From: Rhodococcus oryzae
Lineage (GTDB): Bacteria > Actinomycetota > Actinomycetes > Mycobacteriales > Mycobacteriaceae
Direction: 5' to 3'
Length of the DNA stretch: 64,000 nt
NCBI RefSeq assembly: GCF_005049235.1
Contig: NZ_SUMD01000010.1
Location: 62,001 to 126,000 of the forward strand
The first letter of the stretch is position 1. Every line of letters begins with the position of its first letter. This document shows, in pieces, positions 36,210 to 44,879 of the stretch. The translations under genes and the position numbers were made by a program. Below the pieces are notes generated by a model, which was not told where the DNA came from, did not search any database, and was given only the letters and a program-made list of their open reading frames with translations.

Positions 36210-36541
36210 CAGGCGTCAGCCCCCTTCTTCTCGGCCGCCTTGGGGGCGTCCTTCTTGGGCTTGAACATCGCGAGCATGCGGTCGGTGACGACGAAGCCGC
36301 CGACGACGTTCAGGGTGCCGAACACCAGCGCGACGAACAGGATGATCTTGATGCTCCACGGCGCATCGCCGGGCAGGTGACCGAGCACGACAAGCGCGCC
36401 GAGCACGACGATGCCGTGGATGGCGTTCGTGCCCGACATCAGCGGCGTGTGCAGGGTGTTGGGCACCTTGGAGATGACCGCGAAGCCCACGAACCCGGCC
36501 AGGACCAGGATCGCGATGTTGGCAAGAAGTTCGTTGTACAT
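36209..36541 (-). CDS. pntAb: NAD(P) transhydrogenase subunit alpha, membrane part
   Basis: A 110-residue protein with three membrane helices and the family blocks VPNTLHTPLMSGTNAIHGI and FGTLNVVGGFVVTDRML. It is the separate alpha-2 subunit found when the alpha chain is split. ATG at 36541 directly touches the pntAa stop; the upstream continuation of the frame is antisense shadow. Short Lys/Ala-rich C-terminus. Confidence 0.93.
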   Translation of the reverse strand: MYNELLANIAILVLAGFVGFAVISKVPNTLHTPLMSGTNAIHGIVVLGALVVLGHLPGDAPWSIKIILFVALVFGTLNVVGGFVVTDRMLAMFKPKKDAPKAAEKKGADA

Positions 36542-37656
36542 CAGGGCGTTGCCTCCTTGCGGGTGACGCACGCGGCGGCGAGCACCTCGTCGTCGAAGTC
36601 CGGCGCGAGCGCGCCGCCCTCGTCGAGCATCAGCTCGATGAGGGCGTACAGGTTCTTCGAGTACAGCTCGCTCGAGTGCTCCGGCATGGTGGCCGGCAGG
36701 TTCAGCGGGGAGCAGATGGTCACGCCGTGCTTGACGACGGTCTGACCGGGCTCGGTGATCTCGCAGTTGCCGCCGGTCTCGCCCGCCAGGTCGACGATGA
36801 CGCTGCCGGGCTTCATGCCCTCGACGGCGGCGGCGGTGACCAGGCGCGGGGCCGGACGGCCGGGCACGAGCGCGGTGGTGATGACCACGTCGAAGCCCTT
36901 GATCGCGTCCTCGAGCGCCTGCTGCTGCTGGGCCCGCTCGTCCTCGGTCAGCTCGCGGGCGTAGCCGCCCTCGCCTGCCGCGTCGATGCCCAGGTCCAGC
37001 CACTGCGCGCCGACGGAACGGACCTGGTCCGCCACCTCGGGTCGCACGTCGTAGCCGGTGACGCGGCCGCCGAGACGCTTGGCCGTGGCCAGCGCCTGCA
37101 GGCCCGCCACGCCGACGCCGAGCACCAGCACGGTGGCCGGCTTGACGGTGCCCGCGGCGGTGGTGAGCATCGGGAAGTACCGGGTGGACTCCGACGCGGC
37201 CAGCACGACGGACTTGTAGCCCGCGACGTTGGCCTGCGAGGACAGCGCGTCCATCACCTGGGCGCGGGAGATGCGCGGGATCGCCTCGACGGCATACGCC
37301 TCGACCCCGGCGTCCGCGAGCGCGGCGATGCCGGTCTCGTTGGTGCGCGGGGCGAGGAAACCGATCAGCTTCTGGCCGGCGCGCAGCCGGGCGGTCTCCT
37401 GGGCGTTCGGGGCCGCGACCTTGAGGACGACGTCCGCGGACCACGCGTCACCGATGGTCGCACCCGCCTCCTCGTACAACTCGTCGGGCATCAGGGCGCC
37501 GAGCCCCGCACCGGACTCGACGATGACGTCGAGCCCCTTGCCGCGAAGCGTTGCGACGACCTTGGGTACCAACGCGACCCGGCGTTCGCCGTCGTTCGTT
37601 TCCCGAACGACGCCGACCGTTGGGCGCGGCTGCTTAGAGCTCTGCGATGTATCCAA
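36541..37656 (-). CDS. pntAa: NAD(P) transhydrogenase subunit alpha, NAD-binding part
   Basis: A 371-residue alanine-dehydrogenase-like domain I: VGVVRETNDGERRVALVP at the N-terminus, VLGVGVAGLQALATAKRLGG (NAD loop) near 167, RPAPRLVTAAAVEGMKPGSV near 265. It binds NADH. No ATG or GTG is available near the N-terminus, so TTG at 37656 is the likely start, with CAGGAAG upstream. It heads the pnt operon; divergent from the DUF488 gene. Confidence 0.9.
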   Translation of the reverse strand: MDTSQSSKQPRPTVGVVRETNDGERRVALVPKVVATLRGKGLDVIVESGAGLGALMPDELYEEAGATIGDAWSADVVLKVAAPNAQETARLRAGQKLIGFLAPRTNETGIAALADAGVEAYAVEAIPRISRAQVMDALSSQANVAGYKSVVLAASESTRYFPMLTTAAGTVKPATVLVLGVGVAGLQALATAKRLGGRVTGYDVRPEVADQVRSVGAQWLDLGIDAAGEGGYARELTEDERAQQQQALEDAIKGFDVVITTALVPGRPAPRLVTAAAVEGMKPGSVIVDLAGETGGNCEITEPGQTVVKHGVTICSPLNLPATMPEHSSELYSKNLYALIELMLDEGGALAPDFDDEVLAAACVTRKEATP

Positions 37657-37908
37657 CTGTCTGTTTACTTCCTGCGGTAGGTGGTTTTGGAACCGCGGCG
37701 GACGGCGGCACCCGTGCGACTTGCGGATGATGACCCAGCTGGCACGAAGTTCACAACACTAGCCAGAGTGGCGCCACGATAGGGGATTCTCATCCCAGCG
37801 GGTGGAAACTGAATCGAATCCGAACAGGACCAATCGCCCAACTCGGACATCGATATGTGGCACCGATCACACGCGTAGTCTGGGATTCCGACCGCATCGG
37901 AGGTGCCG

Positions 37909-38286
37909 ATGAGCAGGCAGACCAAGCCGACCGTGACGATCGAGCGCGTCTACGACCACCCCGAACCCGAGCCGGGTGCACGGATTTTCGTCGACCGGCT
38001 CTGGCCGCGGGGCATCCGCAAGGACGCATTCCACTACGACGACTGGGCCAAGGACCTCGCGCCGTCGACCGAACTGCGGCGGTGGTACAGCCACGAGGAG
38101 GCGCACTTCCGGGAGTTCCGGGCGCGCTACCGCGCGGAGCTCGAGTCCGATTTCGGCCAGGAGGCCATCGCCCGCGTCCAGAAGCTCGCGCACGGTCGCC
38201 CGCTGGTCCTGCTCACCGCGACCAGGGACCTTGAGCACAGCCACGCCGAGGTGCTCGCCGAGTTCCTGCGGGAGTCGGACTCGTGA
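37909..38286 (+). CDS. DUF488 family protein
   Basis: A 125-residue DUF488 protein with the diagnostic DRLWPRGIRKD near 30 and LVLLTATRDLEHSHAEVL at the C-terminus. Function unknown, though the family is widespread and perhaps linked to heme or stress responses. ATG at 37909 has GGAGG six nt upstream. The stop overlaps the GTG of a 52-residue zinc-ribbon gene (GTGA). Confidence 0.88.
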   Translation: MSRQTKPTVTIERVYDHPEPEPGARIFVDRLWPRGIRKDAFHYDDWAKDLAPSTELRRWYSHEEAHFREFRARYRAELESDFGQEAIARVQKLAHGRPLVLLTATRDLEHSHAEVLAEFLRESDS

Positions 38287-38441
38287 GCTCCGAGGACATC
38301 GGCGGCGACCCGGCCTGCTGGCTCGACCGGGTGTGCCCCGAGTGCGGGGCGTTCCGGCCCGACGGGACCGAGGACGGCTGCCCGCGGTGTGCGGGCGACG
38401 CCGAGCCGCATATCGCCGCCACCCGCCTGCCCAGCACCTAG
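38283..38441 (+). CDS. 52-residue zinc-ribbon protein
   Basis: A short frame, GTG at 38283 overlapping the DUF488 stop by four bases. It encodes a protein with two CxxC-type knuckles, VCPECGAF and GCPRCAG, about 13 residues apart, enough for one zinc ribbon. An N-terminal GDPACWLDRV and acidic middle complete it. Small CWLDRVCPECG-type proteins are common in actinobacteria but uncharacterised. Too short for many gene finders. Its TAG stop lies within a TAGAGT hexamer that may be the -10 of the next gene. Confidence 0.72.
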   Translation: MSSEDIGGDPACWLDRVCPECGAFRPDGTEDGCPRCAGDAEPHIAATRLPST

Positions 38442-38451
38442 AGTGGCGCCG

Positions 38452-39288
38452 GTGAGCGATGCGAAGCAGCCGACGCTGATCGACCGTGAGCCGTTGACCG
38501 CCGCCCTGTTCGAGGAGTGGGACATCCTCGACGGCCTGCTGGCCGGGCTCACCGACGAGCAGTGGTCGAGCCCGACGCCGCTGCCGGGCTGGACGGTGCA
38601 CGATGTCGTCGCCCACCTGATCGGCATCGAGTCGATGCTGAGCGATGTCGAGCCGCCGCTCGCGGCGGACGAGGTGCCCGACTCCCCCCACGTGGTCAAC
38701 GCGATCGGCGCCTTCAATGAGCGCTGGGTCGCCGGCCTGCGCTCGCACAGCCACGCCGAGGTGCTGTCCGGGTTCCGCGACATCATCCGCACGCGCCGCG
38801 CGGCGCTGTCCGCGATGAACCAGGCCGACTTCGACGCCCCGTCGATGACGCCGGTCGGCCCCGACAGCTACGGCCGGTTCATGCGCACCCGGCTGTTCGA
38901 CTGCTGGTTCCACGAGCACGACATCCGGGACGCCGTCGGCCAGCCCGGCGAGGAGGGCGGGCCGCGGGCCGAGTACTCGTTCGCGGAATTGGTCGGTGGC
39001 CTCGGCTTCGCGGTCGGCAAGAAGGGCGGCGCACCGGACGGCTCGACCGTGACGTTCGCGCTGACCGGCCCGCTCGCCCGCGACATCCACATCGCCGTCC
39101 ACGGCCGCGCCGCCGTCGTCCCCGCCCTGGACGCGCCAGCGACCACGACGCTGCGGCTCGATTCGCGGTTGTTCACCCGGCTCTGCGGGGGACGGGCGTC
39201 CGCCGCGGATCACGCCGGGGAGATCGAGGTGCTCGGCGACGAGGCACTCGGCCGCCAGATCGCGGCCAACCTCGCCTTCACCATCTGA
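38452..39288 (+). CDS. Maleylpyruvate-isomerase/DinB-like mycothiol-dependent family protein
   Basis: A 278-residue protein of the MDMPI/DinB-2 superfamily: LPGWTVHDVVAHLIGIESM near 42 (metal-binding His), and CWFHEHDIRDAVGQP near 165 (second His pair). Family members bind a metal and often use mycothiol. The actual reaction is unknown. GTG at 38452 lies seven bases after TAGAGT (38439-38444), suggesting a leaderless transcript. The stop shares one base with the peptidase E start (TGATG). Confidence 0.83.
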   Translation: MSDAKQPTLIDREPLTAALFEEWDILDGLLAGLTDEQWSSPTPLPGWTVHDVVAHLIGIESMLSDVEPPLAADEVPDSPHVVNAIGAFNERWVAGLRSHSHAEVLSGFRDIIRTRRAALSAMNQADFDAPSMTPVGPDSYGRFMRTRLFDCWFHEHDIRDAVGQPGEEGGPRAEYSFAELVGGLGFAVGKKGGAPDGSTVTFALTGPLARDIHIAVHGRAAVVPALDAPATTTLRLDSRLFTRLCGGRASAADHAGEIEVLGDEALGRQIAANLAFTI

Positions 39289-39920
39289 TGCGACTGTTCC
39301 TGTCCTCGTACAGGTTCGGGGCCGACCCCGATCGACTGCTGAGCCTGCTCGACGACCGCGGCCCCGTCGCGGTGATCGCGAACGCGGCGGACGCGTGGGA
39401 GGTGGGACGCGACTCGGCGGTGGTCAGCGACGTGATGCCGCTGCGCCGGATGGGCTTCGACGCACGAGAGCTGGACCTGCGCGAATTCATCGGCGACCCG
39501 GAATCGCTGCGCGCGGAGCTGACGAGGCAGTCGATGGTGTGGGTGCGCGGCGGCAACACCTTCGTCCTGCGCGCCCAGTTCGCGCGGAGCGGCGCCGACG
39601 TGGTGCTGCCTGAGCTGCTGCGTGCCGACTCGCTGGTCTACGCCGGGTACAGCGCCGGGGCCTGCGTGATGTCGCCGTCGCTGCGGGGGCTCGAACTGCT
39701 CGACGATCCGGCGGAGGTCGGGCCGGCCTGCGGGACGCCGGTGATCTGGGAGGGGCTCGGCCTGATCGATCAGGCGATCGTGCCGCATTTTCGCTCGCCG
39801 GGTTACGGGAGCGAGGAGACGGCCCTGATCGAGGAGGTCGCGGAGAACTACCGGCTGGCGGGCATCCGATACCGGACCCTCACCGACGACGACGCGATCG
39901 TCATCGACACGCGGATATGA
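39288..39920 (+). CDS. pepE: Peptidase E (S51, alpha-aspartyl dipeptidase-like)
   Basis: A 210-residue serine peptidase with VWVRGGNTFVLRAQF near 83 and the nucleophile elbow YAGYSAGACVMSPS near 118, then IVPHFRSPGYGSEE near 162 supplying the His/acid. Typical PepE cleaves N-terminal Asp dipeptides; some members act on peptide-like toxins or cyanophycin. ATG overlaps the preceding stop by one base. Confidence 0.85.
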   Translation: MRLFLSSYRFGADPDRLLSLLDDRGPVAVIANAADAWEVGRDSAVVSDVMPLRRMGFDARELDLREFIGDPESLRAELTRQSMVWVRGGNTFVLRAQFARSGADVVLPELLRADSLVYAGYSAGACVMSPSLRGLELLDDPAEVGPACGTPVIWEGLGLIDQAIVPHFRSPGYGSEETALIEEVAENYRLAGIRYRTLTDDDAIVIDTRI

Positions 39921-39922
39921 GT

Positions 39923-39950
39923 GGTGGCCTGGCCCGCGGGCCAGGCCACC
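39923..39950. terminator. Perfect 28-base palindrome between convergent genes
   Basis: GGTGGCCTGGCC and GGCCAGGCCACC flank a CGCG core: a fully self-complementary 28-mer two nt after the peptidase E stop and 13 nt before the end of the convergent small gene. Likely bidirectional terminator without T-run. Confidence 0.7.
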
Positions 39951-39963
39951 GGTCAGCCGTTGG

Positions 39964-40290
39964 TCAGCCGAATCCGACGATCCGGTCGGCCGGGATGTGG
40001 ACCGGCAGGAGGGAGGGACGGCGCATCGTCTTGAGCCTGCGGCGTGAGACCTCATCCGCCCCGTCGAGCAGGGCGTCGACGAGGAGCTCCGGATCCCGCC
40101 GCCAGGCCGACCCGATCACCTCCACCGCAGTGTCGGTGAACAAACCCGAATCGGTCAGGGCGTCGCGCCACTGCGCGAACTCTCCCCCGCGCACCAGATC
40201 GATCGCCCAGGCGTCGATCTCGCCGCCGTCGAACTCATACGACAGCACGGCGCTGACGAGGTCTTTTGTGTGGGATCCCAGGTCTCTCAT
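39964..40290 (-). CDS. Small protein of unknown function, tandem paralogue A
   Basis: A 108-residue soluble protein, MRDLGSHTKDLVSAVLSYEF, with GGEFAQWRDAL and SAWRRDPELLVDALLDGAD blocks shared with the next gene. A basic tail (SRRRLKTMRRP) is present only here. ATG at 40290 has GAAGGGA nine nt upstream; the frame extends upstream into the leader. I do not recognise the family. Alternating acidic/hydrophobic helices would suit a small binding protein, perhaps an immunity or regulatory factor, but that is conjecture. Confidence 0.6.
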   Translation of the reverse strand: MRDLGSHTKDLVSAVLSYEFDGGEIDAWAIDLVRGGEFAQWRDALTDSGLFTDTAVEVIGSAWRRDPELLVDALLDGADEVSRRRLKTMRRPSLLPVHIPADRIVGFG

Positions 40291-40349
40291 CGTGTCGGTC
40301 CCTTCGTCAATACTGACGGCATCTTCGCTGTAACACTGTGTGGTGCTGT

Positions 40350-40371
40350 GGCGATAGCTCACGCTATCGCC
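40350..40371. promoter_or_regulatory. Perfect hairpin between the two small paralogues
   Basis: GGCGATAGC and GCTATCGCC form a nine-base stem with a TCAC loop, 60 nt upstream of paralogue A and 90 nt past the stop of paralogue B. It could terminate B or control A. A degenerate form (GCGATAG region at 40791-40798) lies upstream of B too. Confidence 0.5.
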
Positions 40372-40460
40372 GATTCCGTCCCCTGAACCTTCGGCTCGCC
40401 AACGATCCGATAACAGAGTGACTGGCGTGACGAATGTGACTCATGGGGCATGCGATGCCG

Positions 40461-40712
40461 CTATCCGCCGACCCTCACTCCGTCGAGCAATGCGTCGACG
40501 AGCAACTCCGGGTCGCGAGACCAGGCGGTCCCGATGGTGTCGACCACCGAGGGGGTGAACATTCCCGAGGACCCGACCGTGTCGAGGTACTCCCCGAACT
40601 CGCCCGACCTGATGGCACCGATCACCACCTCGTCGACCACGTCACGGTCCTCGAACTCATAGGCGAAAATCGCGCGGATGATCCCGTCGACTCCGCTGGG
40701 CAGTCCGCTCAT
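40461..40712 (-). CDS. Small protein of unknown function, tandem paralogue B
   Basis: An 83-residue protein homologous to the gene just downstream: FAYEFEDRDVVDEVVIGAIR, SGEFGEYLDT, TAWSRDPELLVDALLDG. It lacks the basic C-terminal tail and stops right after the shared block. GAAGAGGTGG lies before the ATG at 40712. Leaders of both paralogues share a GTTACA...GCCG stretch, so gene and promoter were duplicated together. Function unknown. Confidence 0.6.
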   Translation of the reverse strand: MSGLPSGVDGIIRAIFAYEFEDRDVVDEVVIGAIRSGEFGEYLDTVGSSGMFTPSVVDTIGTAWSRDPELLVDALLDGVRVGG

Positions 40713-41118
40713 CGCCCACCTCTTCCCGATTCATATCGGACGCCTCACCGAAATTGGTCGGCGTCTCTGTGTAACGCATTCGCGCTACCGAGCGATAGGG
40801 GGAAACCTAACCCAGCGGGCGGGGAGTTTGGGTTGCCGTTGTGAGAACCTTCGGTTACGAACCGACAACTCTGCTGTTTTGCGGATCACGCTGGCGTTAT
40901 AAGTCCCCGCGGTCTCTTTCGAGCGAGGTCACCACGTTGCCGCCGCTGCGGAACGAGGACATCCGGGTCGCCTAGTAGCCACCCGCACCGGTGGCCACCG
41001 AGCCCCCGAAACCCTGTGCGTCCCCCACCCGACGGGTCCACACTTGCTGTGTGGGCGGCTCCGCCGGCTCCACGCCGGAAGCGACGACCGCGGGCGACAC
41101 AACCGAGGGAGTGCGGGC
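40713..41118. other. Gene-free region upstream of the lipid acyltransferase operon
   Basis: About 400 bases between divergent genes, no convincing ORF. It holds the leader of paralogue B (minus strand), an inverted pair AACCCA (40809-40814)/TGGGTT (40829-40834), another TCGGTT/AACCGA (40851-40856/40860-40865), and an AT-rich TTATAAG at about 40896 that may belong to a plus-strand promoter for the WS/DGAT gene. Confidence 0.5.
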
Positions 41119-42591
41119 ATGACCGACGGCGTTCCGCAGATACCACCGAGTGCGGTCGACGTCGACCTCTCCGCCGTCGCGGACGGCTGGGACCGGTCGA
41201 TGTCCGACCTCGAGACCGGCATGTGGCGGATGGAGGAGTCCCAGCCGCGGTTGCGCACCCCCATCGTCGCGGTCGACCTCCTCGATCGCCCGCCGGACTG
41301 GGACCGGCTGGTGCGGGCGCACGAGTGGGCCTCGCACATCGTGCCCCGGATCCGGATGCGCGCGGTGGAGCCGGCGTTCGGCCTCGGCAACCCGGTGTGG
41401 TCGGTGGACCCCGAGTTCGACCTCGGGTATCACCTGCGGCGCATCCGGCTGCCTGCGCCTGCCGACTTCAACCACGCGCTGCGGATCTGCAGGCACATGG
41501 GCACCGAGCCGTTCGACAAGGCCCGGCCGCCGTGGGTGGCGATGCTCATCGAGGGCCTCGACGACGGCCGCGCGGTGTATGTCGTCAAGACGCACCACAG
41601 CATGACCGACGGCATGGGCGGCATCCGGATGATGACGCTGCTGCACAGCCGCCGGTCCGCGCCCAGCCCCAACAAGCCGGACCGGCTGCCGGCGCCGCCC
41701 GAGCACCTGTCCCACTTCGAGGCGCTCGGCCAGGACGTGCTGACGGAGGTGCGTAAGGCCCCCGGCCGGATCACCGGGCTCATCGCGGGCGCGACCAGGA
41801 CCGCGGTGGGCGCCCTCGCCGACCCGATCGGCACCGCGAGCGACGCCCTTGGCTATGCCAATTCGCTGCGCCGCATCGTCACCCCTCCCCCGGCGACGGG
41901 ATCGCCGCTGCTGCGCGGGCGCGGGCTCGGGCGCTGGTTCGGTGTGCTGGAGGTGGGCCTGCCCGAGTTCAAGGCGGCCGCCCGCGCCGCGCACGGCTCG
42001 CTCAACGACGCGTACGTCGCCGCGCTGCTCGGTGGTTTCCGCCGCTACGCGCAGGCCCACGGCCAGCAGATCGGCCCGATCCCGATGGGCATGCCGGTGA
42101 ACATGCGGGCGGCCTCGGACCCCTCGGGCGGCAACCGGTTCGCGGCCGTCCGGTTCGCCGGGCCCGCCGCCGAGGCGGACCCGGTCGAGCGGATCAGGAA
42201 GGTGCGCGCCATCGTCCTCGGACTGCGCGAGGAACCGGCGATCGACGCGATCGACCTCGCCGCTCCCGTGCTCAAGCGGTTGCCGAACTGGCTGCTCGCG
42301 GAGTGGTACCTGTCCCAGTCCACCGGCCTCGACCTGCAGGCCAGCAACGTCGCGGGCGTCCCGGTCCCGGTGTATCTCGCGGGGGCCCGGATCGAGCGGA
42401 TGTTCCCGTTCGGTCCCGCGCCCGGCTGCGCGGTGATGGCCACCCTGGTCTCGCACGTGGGCACCTGCTGCATCGGGGTCAACCTCGACACCGCCGCGGT
42501 CACCGCTCCCAAGCTGTTCATGCGCTGCCTGCAGGAGAGCCTGGACGAGGTGGTCGCCCTGGCCGGCCCGGACGAAGGGACGCAACGATGA
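41119..42591 (+). CDS. WS/DGAT-type wax ester synthase/diacylglycerol acyltransferase
   Basis: A 490-residue acyltransferase with the active-site HHSMTDG (HHxxxDG) near 148 and later blocks GSLNDAYVAALLGGFR and SNVAGVPVPVYLAG typical of the WS/DGAT/MGAT family. It makes triacylglycerol or wax esters from acyl-CoA. ATG at 41119 follows GGGAGTGCGGGC; the frame extends upstream without homology. ATGA overlap with plsB. Order WS/DGAT, plsB, plsC mirrors Rv2484c-Rv2482c-Rv2483c of M. tuberculosis. Confidence 0.9.
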   Translation: MTDGVPQIPPSAVDVDLSAVADGWDRSMSDLETGMWRMEESQPRLRTPIVAVDLLDRPPDWDRLVRAHEWASHIVPRIRMRAVEPAFGLGNPVWSVDPEFDLGYHLRRIRLPAPADFNHALRICRHMGTEPFDKARPPWVAMLIEGLDDGRAVYVVKTHHSMTDGMGGIRMMTLLHSRRSAPSPNKPDRLPAPPEHLSHFEALGQDVLTEVRKAPGRITGLIAGATRTAVGALADPIGTASDALGYANSLRRIVTPPPATGSPLLRGRGLGRWFGVLEVGLPEFKAAARAAHGSLNDAYVAALLGGFRRYAQAHGQQIGPIPMGMPVNMRAASDPSGGNRFAAVRFAGPAAEADPVERIRKVRAIVLGLREEPAIDAIDLAAPVLKRLPNWLLAEWYLSQSTGLDLQASNVAGVPVPVYLAGARIERMFPFGPAPGCAVMATLVSHVGTCCIGVNLDTAAVTAPKLFMRCLQESLDEVVALAGPDEGTQR

Positions 42592-44879
42592 CGAGCACGC
42601 AGCACCCTCGGGTCTATCTCACCGAGACCGTGACGGCGGCCGAGGACGACGTGCTGCGGTCGTGGCTCAGCCGCCGCCCCACCGACACCGGGCAGCCCGC
42701 GACCGCGGTGCCGATCGGCAGCCAGTCGCTGGCCGAGCTCACCCGCAGGCAGGACGACCCGATGCTCACCCCCGTGCGGGTGGTGTGGCTGCCACCGCCC
42801 GACAACGGGCATCGACACGGACTGCGGGATGCGCTGTCCCCGCGGGATCCGCTGCATCCGGGCCACGGCGCACAGCGGCGGGTGCTGCGCAGCGACCCGG
42901 CGCGCTGCCAGGTGATCGAGGGCGAGCCCGCCCCCCTCAGCGACCTCAAGCGCCGGCTCGACGAGAGCGGCGGCGGCTCGCTGCCGGAATACATCCGTAG
43001 GCAGGCCGCCCTCGCGCTGGAACGGTCCGAGCGCGCCCTGCTCGGCAATCAATACAAGGTGTCGCGGTTCGTGACCGAGGAGATCACCGACACCGCCCGC
43101 TTCCACGCCGGCATGAGCGAACTGTCCCTGCGGCTGAACGTCCCGCTGGCCGACGTCGACAAGCGGGCAAGGGAGGCGCTCGGTGAGATGGTGGCCGCGC
43201 AGAGCAGGCGTGCGATCGCCCTGTGGGATCGGCTGGGCCGCTACTTCTCCCGCGCCTACCGGCTCGACGTCGACACCTCCCGGTTCGAGGAACTGCGTGA
43301 GCTGAACCGGGAGCACTCGCTGGTGTTCCTGCCGAGTCACCGCTCGTACCTCGACCCGCTGGTCCTGCGGCCGGCGCTGCTCGCGAACGACCTGCCCCTC
43401 AACCACGTGATGGGCGGGCTGAACGTCAGCTTCTGGCCGATCGGGCCGATCAGCAGGCGCAGCGGCACCGTCTTCATCCGCCGCAAGTTCGACGGCGACG
43501 AGGTCTACAAGTGGACGCTGCGCGAGTACATGCGCTACCTGCTCACCAAGCGGTTCAACCTCGAGTGGTACATCGAGGGCGGACGCAGCCGCACCGGAAA
43601 GCTGCGGCCACCGCGCTTCGGGCTGCTCACCTATCTGACCAAGTCCTATCAGTCCAGCGGCATCAAGGACGTCTACCTGGTACCCGTCTCGCTCACCTAC
43701 GACCAGCTCTACGAGGTCAGTGCGATGGCCGCCGAGGCACATGGCGAGGCGAAGACGAAGGAGAGCCTGCGCTGGATGGTCGGGTACGTGCGCGCCCAGG
43801 GCAAGCGGCACGGCGTGGCGCACGTGACCGTCGGCCGGCCGCTGTCGCTCGCCGAGTCGCTCGGCGGCGAGAAGGACCTGCGGCTGGCCATTCAGAAGAC
43901 CGCGTTCGAGGTGTGCCATCGGATCAACGAGGTCACCCCGATCACGGTGTCGTCCCTGGTCATGCTCGCCTTCCTCGGCATCGAGGACCGCGCGCTCACC
44001 GTCCCCGAGCTGGCCTTCATCCTCACGCCGCTGGTCGACTACATCTCCGCCCGCGCGCTGCCGACCGCAGGCGGTGTGGACCTGCAGAACCCGCAGGTGT
44101 ACCGCAAGGCCCTGGACACGCACGTGGAATCCGGTGTGCTGCAGTGCTTCGACAAGGGCGGCACACGCGTCTACTACCTCGGCAAGGACCAGCATCTGGT
44201 GGCGGCGTTCTACCGCAACAACACCATCCACTTCTTTGTGGTCCGGGCGATCACGGAGCTGGTGCTGCTGGGCGCCATCGAGGCGCAGTACAGCAACCTG
44301 GAGGTCGACGGCTGGATCGAGGCGAAGCGGATCCGCGATCTGCTCAAGTTCGAGTTCTTCTTCAGCGACCGGGACACCTTCGAACACGACATGCGCCGGG
44401 AGATGAGCCTGATCGACCCGGCGTGGGAGAGCAACCTCGACGATCCGAAGCTGGCCGAGAACATGCTCGACCGGGTACGCCCCTACCTGGCGCACCGGGT
44501 CCTGCAACCGTTCCTCGAGGCCTACCAGGTGGTGGCCGATCAGCTGGTCCACACCCCGCTGTCCGGGAAGTTCAACGAGAAGGACTTCATCACAACGTGT
44601 CTCGCGTTGGCCGAGCAGCGGCGGCTGCGCCAGCAGATCGCCAGCAGCGAGTCCATCTCGAGCGAGCTGTTCGGCACCGCGCTGAAACTGGCACGCAACC
44701 GCAATCTGGTCGAGGCCGCCGACGGGGACGCCGACGGCGACCTGGCGCGGCGGCGGACGGCATTCGCCGCCGAGATCCGCACCCTGGTCGCCCGGATACG
44801 GCACATCCGCGGCCTCACCCAGGGGCGCCTCGACCAGTTCCGGGAGCCCAGCACATCGCCCGAGGAGCGTGATCTGTGA
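42588..44879 (+). CDS. plsB: Glycerol-3-phosphate 1-O-acyltransferase
   Basis: A 763-residue PlsB-type acyltransferase. LPSHRSYLDPLVL (HxxxxD, 251-256), GTVFIRRKF near 293 and YIEGGRSRTGK near 330 are the four-block LPLAT signature; the long C-terminal helical region follows. It transfers the first acyl chain to glycerol-3-phosphate at the membrane. ATG at 42588 overlaps the previous stop and GTG of the next gene overlaps its own stop, so the three genes are translationally coupled. Confidence 0.92.
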   Translation: MTSTQHPRVYLTETVTAAEDDVLRSWLSRRPTDTGQPATAVPIGSQSLAELTRRQDDPMLTPVRVVWLPPPDNGHRHGLRDALSPRDPLHPGHGAQRRVLRSDPARCQVIEGEPAPLSDLKRRLDESGGGSLPEYIRRQAALALERSERALLGNQYKVSRFVTEEITDTARFHAGMSELSLRLNVPLADVDKRAREALGEMVAAQSRRAIALWDRLGRYFSRAYRLDVDTSRFEELRELNREHSLVFLPSHRSYLDPLVLRPALLANDLPLNHVMGGLNVSFWPIGPISRRSGTVFIRRKFDGDEVYKWTLREYMRYLLTKRFNLEWYIEGGRSRTGKLRPPRFGLLTYLTKSYQSSGIKDVYLVPVSLTYDQLYEVSAMAAEAHGEAKTKESLRWMVGYVRAQGKRHGVAHVTVGRPLSLAESLGGEKDLRLAIQKTAFEVCHRINEVTPITVSSLVMLAFLGIEDRALTVPELAFILTPLVDYISARALPTAGGVDLQNPQVYRKALDTHVESGVLQCFDKGGTRVYYLGKDQHLVAAFYRNNTIHFFVVRAITELVLLGAIEAQYSNLEVDGWIEAKRIRDLLKFEFFFSDRDTFEHDMRREMSLIDPAWESNLDDPKLAENMLDRVRPYLAHRVLQPFLEAYQVVADQLVHTPLSGKFNEKDFITTCLALAEQRRLRQQIASSESISSELFGTALKLARNRNLVEAADGDADGDLARRRTAFAAEIRTLVARIRHIRGLTQGRLDQFREPSTSPEERDL

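Noticed and set aside
42045-44804. Minus-strand frame of over 900 codons opposite plsB
   Set aside because: Shadow of plsB and WS/DGAT; no recognisable domain and high-GC third-position pattern belongs to the plus strand.
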